Source of the DNA: Flavobacteriaceae bacterium
Lineage (GTDB): Bacteria; Bacteroidota; Bacteroidia; Flavobacteriales; Flavobacteriaceae
DNA length: 64,000 nucleotides
Assembly: GCA_947483075.1 (NCBI GenBank)
Contig: CANKLE010000003.1
Span: 169,779-233,778 of the forward strand
Direction of reading: 5' to 3'
Shown here: piece by piece, positions 1 to 9,435 of the stretch
How the letters are laid out: every line of letters starts with the position of its first letter
How positions within the stretch are numbered: the stretch's first letter is position 1
Made by a program: the position numbers and the translations under genes
The notes under the pieces: model-generated
The model's database searches: none
Told to the model about the DNA's origin: nothing
Seen by the model: only the letters and a program-made list of their open reading frames with translations

Positions 1-119
1 GATTAAACAATTGGCGTCTAATGTAATGTTGTTTATCCTGTATAGTTTTAATATAGTCTGACGAACCTTAAAATATTTAAAAAAAAGTAATTTTATCACC
101 AATCAAATTTCACTATACT

Positions 120-2381
120 ATGAAAAAAATTGTTCTATTCGCCCTTGGATTATTTTTCTGCCTAGCTGGGAAAGCCCAATCCTTGTATGATGAAAATACC
201 ATTCAAGACATCCGCATTGTATTTGCCGAAAGCAATTGGGATGCCTTGTTGGACGCCCAAGCTGCAACAACTGAAGATTATATTCCTGCGGTTTCAGTAA
301 CTATAAACGGAACCACTTTTTATAATGTGGGCGTAAAATATAAGGGAAACAGTACCTACAATCCCAACCAAACCAAAAACCCGTTTCACATAGAACTGGA
401 CACCTACGTCAATCAAGATTACCAAGGGTATACTGATATCAAACTGAGTAATGTGGCCAAAGATCCTTCGTTTGTTCGAGAAGTACTTTCTTATTCTATT
501 TTACGACAATACATGCATGCACCGCTTTCTAATTATGCCAATGTCTATGTGAATGGCAATTTGATGGGCTTGTATGTCAGTTCAGAATCCATATCCAAGA
601 AATTTGTAGACAAACATTTTAATTCCAATACCAATGCGTTTTTTAAATGCAACCCCATTGGCGGTGCTGGTCCAGGTGGAAACAGTTTTCCTAATTTGGC
701 CTATTTGGGAACGAATGCGGCCAGTTATGCAACTTCCTACGAAATGAATTCCTTAACCGGTTGGGATGATTTAATTAACCTGACCAATACTTTATCCAAT
801 AATGTGGCCAACATCGAAACGATTTTGGATGTGGATCGCGCTTTGTGGATGTTGGCTTTTGATAATGCTTTGGTGAATTTGGACAGTTATTTGGGAACCT
901 TTAAGCAAAATTATTACCTCTACAAAGACAACAACGGCCGATTTAATCCCGTAGTTTGGGATTTAAACATGTCATTTGGCGTGTTTTCGCAAACCGGAAC
1001 AATTGCTTTGAATACCACTACCCTAAAAAAACAAATGACGCATTTGTTGCACAACTCAGATGCAGCCTGGCCTTTGGTGCAAAAACTCTTGGGCGTTCCC
1101 AAATACAAACGCATGTACTTGGCGCATTTCAGTACGATAATGAATGAGAATTTTGCCAGCGGAACTTTTGCAACCCAAGCCCAATCCTTGCAAAGTTTGG
1201 TGAGTTCGGCGGTGCAAAGTGACGTAAATAAATTCTATACATTTGCCCAATTTCAATCTAATCTTACTACCGATGTTACGGGGGGAATGGACAATGCTCC
1301 TGGTATTGTGAGTTTAATGAATGGCCGAAATACCTACTTGGCCGGTTTAGCTGATTTTACCGCAGTCAAACCAAGCATAAGTGAAGTTGGACCCGAACTT
1401 GCAATTCCTTTATTAAACACCGACGCCTTCATTCACGCGACAGTAACCAATACCAACACCAATGCGGTGTATTTGGGCTACCGTGCGAGCATCGAATTGC
1501 CGTTTACCAAAGTACTCATGTATGATGATGGCGTACACCAAGACGGTGCGGCAGGCGATAATGTATATGGTGCGGCCATGAACATGAGTAACATTTATAT
1601 GCAATATTACATCTATGCCGAAAACAACAATGTGGGTAAATTTTCTCCTGAGCGTGCCGAACACGAATTTTACACACTCCACGCCGGCTATCCAACAATC
1701 AATCCCGGCGATTTGGTGATCAACGAATTGATGGCGCAAAATACGGCAACGGTAACCGATCCTTTTGGAGATTACGCCGATTGGATTGAATTGTACAACA
1801 CCACCAATACGACCTTGAGCTTGGATAATTTATTCATGAGCGACAGCAATACTAACCTTATCAAATGGCGTTTTCCCGACGGAATTACCTTAGCGCCCCA
1901 CTCCTATTTAATAGTTTGGGCTGATCAAGATTTAACCCAAGAAGGGATACATGCTGATTTTAAATTATCGTTAACCGGAGAAAGTGTGTATTTGTCTTAT
2001 GCCAATGGCACAATGATCGAATCAGTTGATTATGGTATCCAAACCGCTGATATGGGCTATGCGCGAATTCCCAACGGAACTGGAAATTTTGTAATACAAG
2101 GGCCCACTTTTAATGCCAATAATGAGGCGTTGAGTACCAGTTCGCAAGATTGGGCGTCTAGGGTAAAAATATACCCGAATCCTGCTTCGCGAAACCTTAC
2201 CATCAGCTCTAATTTACTAAACATCAATTTGGTTTCTGTATATAATTTACAAGGTCAACGCCTACTGGAACAAACTGCAGAAACTCAATCCTCTGTTGAA
2301 TTGGATCTTCAATCTTTGGCCAAAGGCATCTACCTTGTGGAGATTAATAAATCAATTAAAATTAAAATCATTAAAAACTAA
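120..2381 (+). CDS. Secreted CotH-family protein with lamin-tail domain and T9SS signal
   Basis: A 753-residue exported protein. Residues 1-20 form a type I signal peptide ending near GKAQ. Residues about 22-400 look like a CotH kinase-like domain (VGVKYKGNSTYN near 70-81; VVWDLNMSFGVF near 275-290). A lamin-tail-like domain (VINELMAQN, DWIELYNTT) occupies roughly 545-650. The last 75 residues form a type A T9SS sorting domain (YPNPASRNL followed by GQRL and KGIYLVEI), so the protein should be exported by the Sec and T9SS routes and then cleaved or anchored at the surface. CotH proteins phosphorylate spore-coat proteins in Bacillus; the bacteroidete substrate is unknown. Its stop is one base before the next gene, which suggests an operon with the two YHYH genes. 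Confidence 0.85.
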   Translation: MKKIVLFALGLFFCLAGKAQSLYDENTIQDIRIVFAESNWDALLDAQAATTEDYIPAVSVTINGTTFYNVGVKYKGNSTYNPNQTKNPFHIELDTYVNQDYQGYTDIKLSNVAKDPSFVREVLSYSILRQYMHAPLSNYANVYVNGNLMGLYVSSESISKKFVDKHFNSNTNAFFKCNPIGGAGPGGNSFPNLAYLGTNAASYATSYEMNSLTGWDDLINLTNTLSNNVANIETILDVDRALWMLAFDNALVNLDSYLGTFKQNYYLYKDNNGRFNPVVWDLNMSFGVFSQTGTIALNTTTLKKQMTHLLHNSDAAWPLVQKLLGVPKYKRMYLAHFSTIMNENFASGTFATQAQSLQSLVSSAVQSDVNKFYTFAQFQSNLTTDVTGGMDNAPGIVSLMNGRNTYLAGLADFTAVKPSISEVGPELAIPLLNTDAFIHATVTNTNTNAVYLGYRASIELPFTKVLMYDDGVHQDGAAGDNVYGAAMNMSNIYMQYYIYAENNNVGKFSPERAEHEFYTLHAGYPTINPGDLVINELMAQNTATVTDPFGDYADWIELYNTTNTTLSLDNLFMSDSNTNLIKWRFPDGITLAPHSYLIVWADQDLTQEGIHADFKLSLTGESVYLSYANGTMIESVDYGIQTADMGYARIPNGTGNFVIQGPTFNANNEALSTSSQDWASRVKIYPNPASRNLTISSNLLNINLVSVYNLQGQRLLEQTAETQSSVELDLQSLAKGIYLVEINKSIKIKIIKN

Positions 2382-2382
2382 G

Positions 2383-3762
2383 ATGAGAAAATTAGCATTC
2401 ATTAGCGCGTGTATCCTTAGTCAAATAGGCTATGCACAAACCAATCCTATTATCACCAAATGGCTGCGCAACACCACTGGGATTACTGGACGTCATTATG
2501 TTTCGGGTAATTCAACGCCTTTCAACGATGCCGTTTTGGCCAATGTACAAAGCGTGCAATACAGCGCCGATTGGGTGTATATGAGTACGAATGGGATTCC
2601 TTCCTACATTACAGGGCCATTTTTAGATGGGAATACCTCATTGGCTTCGGCACAGAATGCTATATTTAGAATGCCGTTAGTTCCACAACCAAATACGGGT
2701 ACCTTGAGTCCTACAACAGGCGGAAATATTGGACAATTTATCAATGGAGTGGCCTTGTTTGATTACCGCGACGGAGTAGCCTGGAATTCAACTGCCAATT
2801 CCTTATGTGGTCCCCTACCCGGCATGTCACAATGCCCTGTTGGTCCGGGCACTACTCGAGCTTGGAACCGAGATGCGGTCTTAGCCGAAAAAGGAGGGTT
2901 TGATTGTGCTAAAGCACATCCGGCAGACGGCAATTACCACCACCACCAAAACCCCAGTGCGTTCAATCTAGATTTAGTAGTTATTTCTACCGTATGTAAT
3001 TTATATCCAGCCGACGGATTATACGTAATCAACACAAATGAACATTCGCCTTTACTCGGATTTGCCGCAGATGGTTACCCTATTTATGGTGCCTATGCCT
3101 ATGCCAATACCGATGGAACTGGTGGAATAACCCGGATGAAATCAAGTTACCAATTGCGCAACATAACTAGCCGTACCACCTCACCAACTGGGGCGACAGT
3201 TTCTAATGGACCGGCCGTGAGCACCCAATATCCCTTGGGTTATTTTAAAGAAGATTACGAATATGTGGCGCATCCGTCAGACCCAACGTATTTGGATATT
3301 CACAACGGAAGAAATTGCATTACACCCGAATATCCAGGTCCAGATGGGATTTATGCCTATTTTACCACTGTTAATGCCAACCACAATTCAGCCTATCCCT
3401 ATGTAGTTGGGCCTACTTTTTATGGTATAAAGAATGCCACCAAAGTAACCAGCATTACCGAGACAACTACTACCTACAATCCTGCCTTGGCTTCTACTCA
3501 ATTTGATATACAAGAAAAAGAGCTATTGGTTTACCCAAATCCTGCTGCTGATTTTATTGCCGTACAGCTGAATAAACTGGTGGTAAGTAATCAAACCATA
3601 GAATTGACGGATATGCTTGGGCGTATAATCGACTCAACTCAAGTAGTGCAAGGCAGCACCTTGTGTTATTTTGATACTTCTAGTTTATACAACGGAATCT
3701 ATTTTGTGCGCATTGCTTCAAGTAAAGAACCACAAAGTGTAAAAGTGATCATCAGTAAATAA
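2383..3762 (+). CDS. YHYH domain-containing T9SS cargo protein, copy 1
   Basis: I start this 459-residue protein at the ATG at 2383, one base after the upstream stop; a longer in-frame start at 2296 lies inside the CotH gene and would bury the signal peptide (MRKLAFISACILSQIGYAQ). The centre has the YHYH-family signature (GNYHHHQNPSAFN), a conserved GFAADGYPIYG stretch and a DIHNGRNCITPEYP segment, all rich in His and acidic residues that could bind metal. The C-terminal 75 residues are a type A T9SS sorting domain. The biochemical role of the YHYH family is not known to me. It forms a tandem pair with the next gene, 7 bases downstream. Confidence 0.82.
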   Translation: MRKLAFISACILSQIGYAQTNPIITKWLRNTTGITGRHYVSGNSTPFNDAVLANVQSVQYSADWVYMSTNGIPSYITGPFLDGNTSLASAQNAIFRMPLVPQPNTGTLSPTTGGNIGQFINGVALFDYRDGVAWNSTANSLCGPLPGMSQCPVGPGTTRAWNRDAVLAEKGGFDCAKAHPADGNYHHHQNPSAFNLDLVVISTVCNLYPADGLYVINTNEHSPLLGFAADGYPIYGAYAYANTDGTGGITRMKSSYQLRNITSRTTSPTGATVSNGPAVSTQYPLGYFKEDYEYVAHPSDPTYLDIHNGRNCITPEYPGPDGIYAYFTTVNANHNSAYPYVVGPTFYGIKNATKVTSITETTTTYNPALASTQFDIQEKELLVYPNPAADFIAVQLNKLVVSNQTIELTDMLGRIIDSTQVVQGSTLCYFDTSSLYNGIYFVRIASSKEPQSVKVIISK

Positions 3763-3769
3763 AAGTACT

Positions 3770-5170
3770 ATGAAAAAATACCTTTTTATTTTATTACTCC
3801 TTCCCCTAATAAATTTTGCCCAAACCAATCCAATCATTACAAAATGGTTGCAAAATGATAGTGGAATCACAGGAAGACATTACCGCATCAAAGTACCTGT
3901 AAGCACTGTTGTACACGATTCATTGAATGCGAATGTGCAACAAGTGCGCTATTCAACTGTTGATTCAAATACAGCCAGTGTGTATGTAAATACGCAAGGC
4001 ATTCCGGCTTATATTACGGGCCCTTTTTACAACAATCCTAGACCTGTTGCGGGAAATCAAAACGAATTATTTAAACTTCCCTTACATCCAGTTGAAAGCA
4101 CACTCGGAAATATCCCTTCACAAGCAACTGGTGCAGCATCCATTGCAGTATTAATAAACGGCGTTTCCTTGTACAGTTATGGCGATGGATTTTCCTTTAA
4201 ATCAGCAACAAGTTCTGATACCCCAACGCAGGCAGCAAATGGAGGCGACGGAGTTTGGAACAGAAATGGTGTATTGGCAGAAAAACTAGGGTTTGATTGT
4301 TCAAAAGGACATCCGGATGCCCAGTGGCGCTATCACCACCACCAAAATCCCAGTGCATTCAATTTAGATTTACTTACTCTATCAACTGTTTGTACCCCCT
4401 ATGTGTCTGATGGATTATATGCGATAAATCCAAATGAGCATTCTCCATTACTTGGTTTTGCTTTTGATGGATTTCCCATTTATGGTCCTTATGCCTATAG
4501 CAATCCAACAGATCCAAACAGTGCGATAGTGCGAATGAAATCGAGCTACAGCACCAGAGCCATAAGCGTTAGAACGCATTACGCAAATGGAGTTGATGTA
4601 ACCGATGGGCCTGCCGTGAGTACTGCTTTTCCGTTGGGTTGGTACAGAGAAGATTACGAATATATCTCTCACACTGAATCAGACTATTTGGATATCCATA
4701 ACGGACGATTTTGCATTACTCCCGATTATCCAAATGGAAGCTATTGTTATTTTACCACAGTCGATGACAACTACAATTCGGTATATCCGTATGCCAGTGG
4801 GCCCTATTTTTATGGGGTTAAATCGGGATCTAATTTGAATGCTCCTGTTGGTGGAGGAACGATTACAGAACCTGTAACAACGTATACTCCCCCTTTGGCT
4901 GCTTCAGACTTTTCAATCGAGACCAATGGGTTTACTGCTTTTCCGAATCCTTCCTATGATCTTTTGGCGATTCAATCAAAAGCAATCGTCACAGCAGATC
5001 TTACAGTAAATTTGATTGACAGCACAGGCAGACAGATTGATCAGAAAACGATTCACCAAGGAACTACACTTTGCTATTTTGATACGTCAAGTTTATATAA
5101 TGGGGTATATTTGGTACAAATCAGATCAGGAAAAGAACAATTCACGCTAAAAGTGATCATCAGTAAATAA
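3770..5170 (+). CDS. YHYH domain-containing T9SS cargo protein, copy 2
   Basis: A 466-residue paralog of the preceding gene. It has a signal peptide (residues 1-18, ending NFAQ), the same mature N-terminus (TNPIITKWLQND against TNPIITKWLRNT), the YHHHQNPSAFNLDL core, the NEHSPLLGFAFDGFPIYG block and DIHNGRFCITPDYP. The C-terminal sorting domain shares LCYFDTSSLYNG exactly with copy 1. The gap between the two genes is 7 bases and a strong hairpin follows at 5188, so the CotH and YHYH genes probably form one transcript. This is a tandem duplication that has diverged mainly in surface loops. Function is unknown; secretion is well supported. Confidence 0.82.
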   Translation: MKKYLFILLLLPLINFAQTNPIITKWLQNDSGITGRHYRIKVPVSTVVHDSLNANVQQVRYSTVDSNTASVYVNTQGIPAYITGPFYNNPRPVAGNQNELFKLPLHPVESTLGNIPSQATGAASIAVLINGVSLYSYGDGFSFKSATSSDTPTQAANGGDGVWNRNGVLAEKLGFDCSKGHPDAQWRYHHHQNPSAFNLDLLTLSTVCTPYVSDGLYAINPNEHSPLLGFAFDGFPIYGPYAYSNPTDPNSAIVRMKSSYSTRAISVRTHYANGVDVTDGPAVSTAFPLGWYREDYEYISHTESDYLDIHNGRFCITPDYPNGSYCYFTTVDDNYNSVYPYASGPYFYGVKSGSNLNAPVGGGTITEPVTTYTPPLAASDFSIETNGFTAFPNPSYDLLAIQSKAIVTADLTVNLIDSTGRQIDQKTIHQGTTLCYFDTSSLYNGVYLVQIRSGKEQFTLKVIISK

Positions 5171-5187
5171 TATAAAAGACCAATTTA

Positions 5188-5222
5188 AAATGCCCCAAAA
5201 AGTACTACTAGTTGGGGCATTT
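5188..5222. terminator. Bidirectional terminator between convergent genes
   Basis: An 11-bp perfect stem (AAATGCCCCAA, 5188-5198, with TTGGGGCATTT, 5212-5222) around a 13-nt loop, flanked by A and T tracts. It lies between convergent genes ending at 5170 (+) and 5228 (-) and can serve both. Confidence 0.8.
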
Positions 5223-5227
5223 ATTAT

Positions 5228-5653
5228 TTAAAAAGCAACATTCCATTTGGGCAAGCTTCCAAATTCATTCAGGTAATTCTGAAGAATTTGCCCTTCCACA
5301 TAAGTAGGAATTACTTTGTGTTTGCCGCCAAAGGTTTCAAACCAATGTACTTCAAGTGCTTCTATCTTTTCCAGTTTCATTTGGCTGGGCCAAGAATATT
5401 TTCGACCCGTTTTGGCAAATTGATGTCCGTTGACAATTTTATCGTACAAACCCCCATTTTTACTTTTGAGCGTTCCATCATTTTGAACCGTACCAGTAGA
5501 GCCCACCATGATCAATTGCTTTAGTTCTGCTTCTACCTGGTAGACCAAAAAAACACCGCTGCCTTCGTTGGCGTTGCATAGCGCTTCTAGTTGATCTTCG
5601 GGTGTAAAAATAAAATGATTGGTCGATTTGAATTTTGTAAGTTCTTTGTACAT
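5228..5653 (-). CDS. Small GIY-YIG-nuclease-like protein
   Basis: A 141-residue soluble protein without signal peptide. The order of motifs resembles a GIY-YIG fold: GVFLVYQV near residue 33, LIMVGSTGTVQ near 47, a central Arg/Lys/Tyr stretch (GRKYSWPSQ) and a late Glu (PTYVEGQILQNYLNEFG) followed by LPKWN. In classical GIY-YIG nucleases the two tripeptides, an Arg and a Glu form the active site; here the tripeptides are degenerate, so nuclease activity is only an inference. It is a separate unit downstream of sucD, with terminators on both sides (5188 and 5678). Confidence 0.5.
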   Translation of the reverse strand: MYKELTKFKSTNHFIFTPEDQLEALCNANEGSGVFLVYQVEAELKQLIMVGSTGTVQNDGTLKSKNGGLYDKIVNGHQFAKTGRKYSWPSQMKLEKIEALEVHWFETFGGKHKVIPTYVEGQILQNYLNEFGSLPKWNVAF

Positions 5654-5677
5654 AAGATGTTTTGTGATTTAATAAAA

Positions 5678-5701
5678 ATAGCCCTATGTAACTAGGGCTA
5701 T
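5678..5701 (-). terminator. Terminator after sucD
   Basis: A 9-bp stem (ATAGCCCTA with TAGGGCTAT) and a 6-nt loop, followed on the minus strand by a T-rich tail (TTTTTATT). It lies 24 bases past the sucD stop. Confidence 0.75.
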
Positions 5702-5724
5702 CATAGATATGATTTGGGAATATA

Positions 5725-6597
5725 TTATCCCATAATTTCTTTTACTTTTTTACCAATTTCGGCAGGAGAATCTACTACGTGAATGCCATTCTCGCGCATG
5801 ATGCGTTTTTTGGCTTCGGCTGTATCATCAGATCCGCCCACAATTGCACCAGCATGTCCCATGGTTCTTCCTTTTGGAGCAGTTTCTCCAGCAATGAATC
5901 CTATAACGGGTTTGCGGTTGCCATCGGCTTTAATCCATTTGGCTGCATCGGCTTCCAATTGTCCACCAATTTCGCCAATCATCACAATGCATTTGGTTTC
6001 AGGATCATTCATCAATAACTCAACCGCTTGTTTAGTGGTAGTTCCAATGATTGGGTCTCCACCAATTCCAATGGCTGTAGTAATTCCCATTCCTTGTTTC
6101 ACGACTTGGTCTGCCGCTTCATAGGTTAAGGTTCCTGATTTTGAAACAATCCCAACGGTTCCTTTTTTGAATACAAATCCGGGCATGATGCCTACTTTGG
6201 CTTCTCCTGGTGTGATTACGCCTGGACAATTTGGTCCTATTAAAATGCAGTTTCTTTCTTTGATGTAGTTGTTGGCACGAATCATATCGGCTACTGGAAT
6301 TCCTTCGGTAATGGTGATAATCACTTTGATTCCTGCATCGGCAGCTTCCATAATGGCATCGGCAGCAAAAGCGGGCGGTACAAAAATAATGGTAGTATCA
6401 GCTCCAGCCTGATCTACGGCATCTTTTACCGTATTAAATACCGGACGATCCAAATGGGTGCTTCCGCCTTTGCCTGGTGTTACACCACCAACCACATTGG
6501 TTCCGTATTCGATCATTTGAGAAGCATGGAAAGTTCCTTCGCTACCAGTAAATCCTTGAACTATAATTTTGGAATCTTTATTAACTAAAACACTCAT
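5725..6597 (-). CDS. sucD: Succinyl-CoA ligase (ADP-forming) subunit alpha
   Basis: A 290-residue protein with the full family layout: N-terminal CoA-binding Rossmann domain ([18 protein letters not shown] near 15-32, GGVTPGKGG near 37-45), [10 protein letters not shown] near 151-160, and the ligase domain. The phosphorylated active-site His is His248 in [10 protein letters not shown]. It interconverts succinyl-CoA and succinate with substrate-level phosphorylation in the TCA cycle, as a complex with SucC, which is not in this window. A perfect -7 box lies 36 bases upstream and a terminator follows, so it may be transcribed on its own although it lies downstream of the lipid A genes. Confidence 0.97.
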   Translation of the reverse strand: MSVLVNKDSKIIVQGFTGSEGTFHASQMIEYGTNVVGGVTPGKGGSTHLDRPVFNTVKDAVDQAGADTTIIFVPPAFAADAIMEAADAGIKVIITITEGIPVADMIRANNYIKERNCILIGPNCPGVITPGEAKVGIMPGFVFKKGTVGIVSKSGTLTYEAADQVVKQGMGITTAIGIGGDPIIGTTTKQAVELLMNDPETKCIVMIGEIGGQLEADAAKWIKADGNRKPVIGFIAGETAPKGRTMGHAGAIVGGSDDTAEAKKRIMRENGIHVVDSPAEIGKKVKEIMG

Positions 6598-6632
6598 GAT
6601 TTGTTATCTATTTTGATTTGAAATTTGCTTGG

Positions 6633-6640
6633 CAAAAGTA
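6633..6640 (-). promoter_or_regulatory. Putative sucD -7 promoter box
   Basis: On the minus strand the sequence is TACTTTTG, a perfect match to the Flavobacterium -7 consensus TAnnTTTG. It lies 36 bases before the sucD start. I see no clear TTG at the -33 position. Confidence 0.5.
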
Positions 6641-6682
6641 AGGTTTTGACTGTTACTTTTAAAGTTTTTTTAGGGAAATAAT

Positions 6683-7045
6683 TTAGGGCAACTGACTTAT
6701 TTGATACCCCTTAAATAATTTATTGTCTTTAATTTCCCAAAACGCCATGAAGTGTGCCAAAAGCATCTCTTCACGGGGGTTTTCTACAGTTTTAATGTAG
6801 TGAGAATAATACACCGCAATCGTTTCGCCTTCTTTTACCATTTGGCTTATTCTTACTTTAGATCGCACGTAGGCTTTCCCAAGTGTTGTAGCCAATTCTA
6901 AAATATCTTGGCGATTCATATTGATGGTTCCTTTGCTACTTCTCCATTCTACCTGAATATCCGAATGAAGAAACTCATTCATGATTTCGGGATTAATCAA
7001 TGCATCTGATTTATAAAAATCCATTACAATTTTCTTGGCAGACAT
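6683..7045 (-). CDS. NTF2/SnoaL-like protein
   Basis: A 120-residue single-domain protein with the alpha+beta cone pattern of the nuclear transport factor 2 superfamily: an N-terminal helix (VMDFYKSDALINPEIMNEFL), the HSDIQVEWRSSKG strand, and the late AVYYSHYIKTVENP and FMAFWEIKDNKLFKGYQIS strands. These domains bind small molecules or act as isomerases, and the fold alone does not give a function. It sits 2 bases after lpxD in the lipid A operon, a neighbourhood I recall from other Flavobacterium genomes, which suggests a conserved link rather than chance. Confidence 0.7.
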   Translation of the reverse strand: MSAKKIVMDFYKSDALINPEIMNEFLHSDIQVEWRSSKGTINMNRQDILELATTLGKAYVRSKVRISQMVKEGETIAVYYSHYIKTVENPREEMLLAHFMAFWEIKDNKLFKGYQISQLP

Positions 7046-7047
7046 CT

Positions 7048-7977
7048 TTATTTCAGTTTAGTTAATAGTTCGGGTATGCGTTTGATATTGGCCAACTGCT
7101 TTAATTTTTCGCGAGATTCTTCGATGGGCGTTCCAAAGTAGGTTTTACCGCCTTCTACCGATTTGGTCACACCGGTTTGACCCAATATAACTGCTTTTTC
7201 TCCTATCGTAATTCCGCTGGTGGTTCCTACTTGCCCCCAAAGTGTCACTTCGTCTTTGATAATCACACAACCAGCAATTCCGGTTTGGGAAGCAATGAGG
7301 CATTTTTTGCCAATTACGGTATCGTGACCCACATGCACTTGGTTGTCAATTTTGGTTCCCCATCCAATGGTGGTATCTCCTGTTACGCCTTTATCAATTG
7401 TACATAAAGCACCAATTCCTACCTGGTCTTCTATCACTACACGACCACCAGAAAGCAACTGATCATAGCCTTCCGTACGTTTTTTGTAATAAAATGCATC
7501 GGCTCCCAAAACAGTTCCAGAATGTATGATTACGTCATCGCCAATTACGGTGTGATCGTATACCGTCACATTAGAATGAATGAGGCAATTGCGGCCAATT
7601 TTTACGTGGTTCCCAATGAAACAGTTGGGTTGAATTATTGTTCCTTCCCCAATTTGTGCAGTAGAAGAAATGGCTGCTTGCGCCGACACAAAAGGCATGA
7701 AATGACGCGTGAGTGTATTGAAATCGCGAAAAGGATCATCAGAAATTAACAATGCTTTTCCTTCGGGACAATCTACTTCTTTGTTGATCAACACGATTGT
7801 TGCAGCCGACTGCAGGGCTTTGTCATAATATTTAGGGTGATCAACAAAAACAATATCACCCGGCGTAACCACGTGTATTTCGTTCATCCCAAACACCGGA
7901 AAATCATCGGCTCCTACATAGGGGCAACCAATGATTTTAGCAATTTCTTGTAACGTATGTGTTGTATTGAATTTCAT
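7048..7977 (-). CDS. lpxD: UDP-3-O-acylglucosamine N-acyltransferase, LpxD family
   Basis: A 309-residue left-handed beta-helix acyltransferase. Residues 1-95 form the uridine-binding domain typical of LpxD (DIVFVDHPKYYDKAL, then AATIVLINK); residues about 100-285 are hexapeptide repeats (IGEGTIIQP, IGNHVKIGR, IGDDVIIHS). The catalytic His is His218 in DNQVHVGHDTVIG, equivalent to E. coli His239. It adds the second 3-hydroxyacyl chain to UDP-glucosamine during lipid A synthesis. In the flavobacterial genomes I know, this position holds a second LpxD-like protein while the main lpxD precedes lpxC. Here no other copy is present, so this one may carry the reaction. Confidence 0.85.
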   Translation of the reverse strand: MKFNTTHTLQEIAKIIGCPYVGADDFPVFGMNEIHVVTPGDIVFVDHPKYYDKALQSAATIVLINKEVDCPEGKALLISDDPFRDFNTLTRHFMPFVSAQAAISSTAQIGEGTIIQPNCFIGNHVKIGRNCLIHSNVTVYDHTVIGDDVIIHSGTVLGADAFYYKKRTEGYDQLLSGGRVVIEDQVGIGALCTIDKGVTGDTTIGWGTKIDNQVHVGHDTVIGKKCLIASQTGIAGCVIIKDEVTLWGQVGTTSGITIGEKAVILGQTGVTKSVEGGKTYFGTPIEESREKLKQLANIKRIPELLTKLK

Positions 7978-8007
7978 ATACTATTCCCCTTTGGGGGTTA
8001 ATGGGGC

Positions 8008-8574
8008 TTACTCTTTTACGCGCTCCATGTAATTTCCGTTTGATGTATCGATTTTGATTTTATCTCCTTCGTTAATAAACAAGGGCACATTAACTTGCGC
8101 ACCCGTTTCAACCGTCGCAGATTTGGTCGCATTGGTTGCGGTATTGCCTTTTACGCCTGGTTCTGCATAAGTTACGACTAAAACTACTGAAGCCGGCATG
8201 TCTACCGATAAAGGCAAATCGGTTTCGGTATTGATGCTCACCATCACGTTTTCGCCTTCTTTTAATAAATCGGGCGAATCCAAAATGTTTTTGTTCAACG
8301 AAATTTGCTCAAACGATTCCACATTCATGAAGTGAAATAAATTGCCTTCCGGGTATAAAAATTGAAACTTGTGGTTTTCCACACGCACTTCATCGATTTT
8401 ATGTCCTGCAGAAAACGTATTGTCCAATACTTTTCCGTTGGTTAAACTTCTCAATTTAGTACGCACAAAAGCAGGTCCTTTCCCTGGTTTTACGTGCAAA
8501 AATTCGATGATTTTATAAATGTCGTTGTTGTATTTGATACACAATCCGTTTTTGATGTCTGATGTACTTGCCAT
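8008..8574 (-). CDS. efp: Elongation factor P
   Basis: A 188-residue protein with the three beta-barrel domains of EF-P: a KOW-like N-domain with the loop KPGKGPAF, whose Lys32 is at the position modified in other EF-Ps, a central OB domain and a C-terminal OB domain ending in the conserved IKIDTSNGNYMERVKE. It relieves ribosome stalling at proline runs. The gene is embedded between lpxA (63 bases upstream) and lpxD (30 bases downstream), the usual flavobacterial placement, so it is co-transcribed with lipid A genes. Confidence 0.96.
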   Translation of the reverse strand: MASTSDIKNGLCIKYNNDIYKIIEFLHVKPGKGPAFVRTKLRSLTNGKVLDNTFSAGHKIDEVRVENHKFQFLYPEGNLFHFMNVESFEQISLNKNILDSPDLLKEGENVMVSINTETDLPLSVDMPASVVLVVTYAEPGVKGNTATNATKSATVETGAQVNVPLFINEGDKIKIDTSNGNYMERVKE

Positions 8575-8637
8575 TTTACTGTTATTTGTTGATGTGATTA
8601 GTTATTAAATCGATGTAACGATTAAAGCTAGTTTGTA

Positions 8638-9423
8638 TTAATAATTTCCGGAATACCCCTTCATGATTCCACGAGAGGAATTGCGAATAAAATCGAGAAT
8701 TTCATCGCGTTCTGGGGTCGCTTCCATTTCACCTTCTATAATACTCACGGCTTGTGATGTATTGTAATTTTTTTGGTAGAGGATGCGGTAAATGTCTTGA
8801 ATTTCTCTAATTTTTTCGGTGGTAAATCCTCTGCGACGCAAGCCAACCGAGTTGATACCCACATAAGATAAAGGTTCTTTTGCTGCTTTGGTATAAGGAG
8901 GCACATCTTTACGTACTAAAGATCCTCCAGAAACCATGGCGTGATCGCCCACGTGAATAAATTGGTGAATGGCTGCTAATCCGCCAATAATGGCAAAATT
9001 CCCAACCGTAACGTGTCCGGCTAAAGCAACTCCATTTACAATAATGGCGTTGTCTCCAATGTGACAATCGTGCGCAATGTGCGCTGTAGCCATCACTAAA
9101 CAATTGTTTCCGATGGTAGTTTGTCCTGAAGCAATGGTGCCTCGGTTGATGGTTACACATTCTCTAATGGTGCAATTGTCGCCAATGATGGCCAAGGAAT
9201 CTTCGCCGCCAAATTTTAAATCTTGGGGCACGGCCGATATGACAGCTCCCGGAAAGATGTTGCAATTTTTTCCGATACGCGCACCTTCCATGATGGTTAC
9301 GTTTGATCCGATCCAGGTTCCATCGCCAATCACGACATTATTATGGATGGTGGTGAAGGGTTCAATTACTACATTTTTGGCAATTTTAGCGCCCGGATGT
9401 ACATAGGCTAAAGGTTGATTCAT
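8638..9423 (-). CDS. lpxA: UDP-N-acetylglucosamine O-acyltransferase
   Basis: A 261-residue hexapeptide-repeat acyltransferase that performs the first lipid A step, moving a 3-hydroxyacyl chain from ACP to UDP-GlcNAc. Repeats run from residue 8 to about 185. The catalytic His is His118 in ATAHIAHDCHIGDN (E. coli His125). The helical C-terminal domain follows (GLRRRGFTTEKIREIQDIY). Length matches the family. It starts 12 bases after lpxC/fabZ, so the two are in one operon. Confidence 0.96.
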   Translation of the reverse strand: MNQPLAYVHPGAKIAKNVVIEPFTTIHNNVVIGDGTWIGSNVTIMEGARIGKNCNIFPGAVISAVPQDLKFGGEDSLAIIGDNCTIRECVTINRGTIASGQTTIGNNCLVMATAHIAHDCHIGDNAIIVNGVALAGHVTVGNFAIIGGLAAIHQFIHVGDHAMVSGGSLVRKDVPPYTKAAKEPLSYVGINSVGLRRRGFTTEKIREIQDIYRILYQKNYNTSQAVSIIEGEMEATPERDEILDFIRNSSRGIMKGYSGNY

Positions 9424-9435
9424 GTGCGGTACTTT

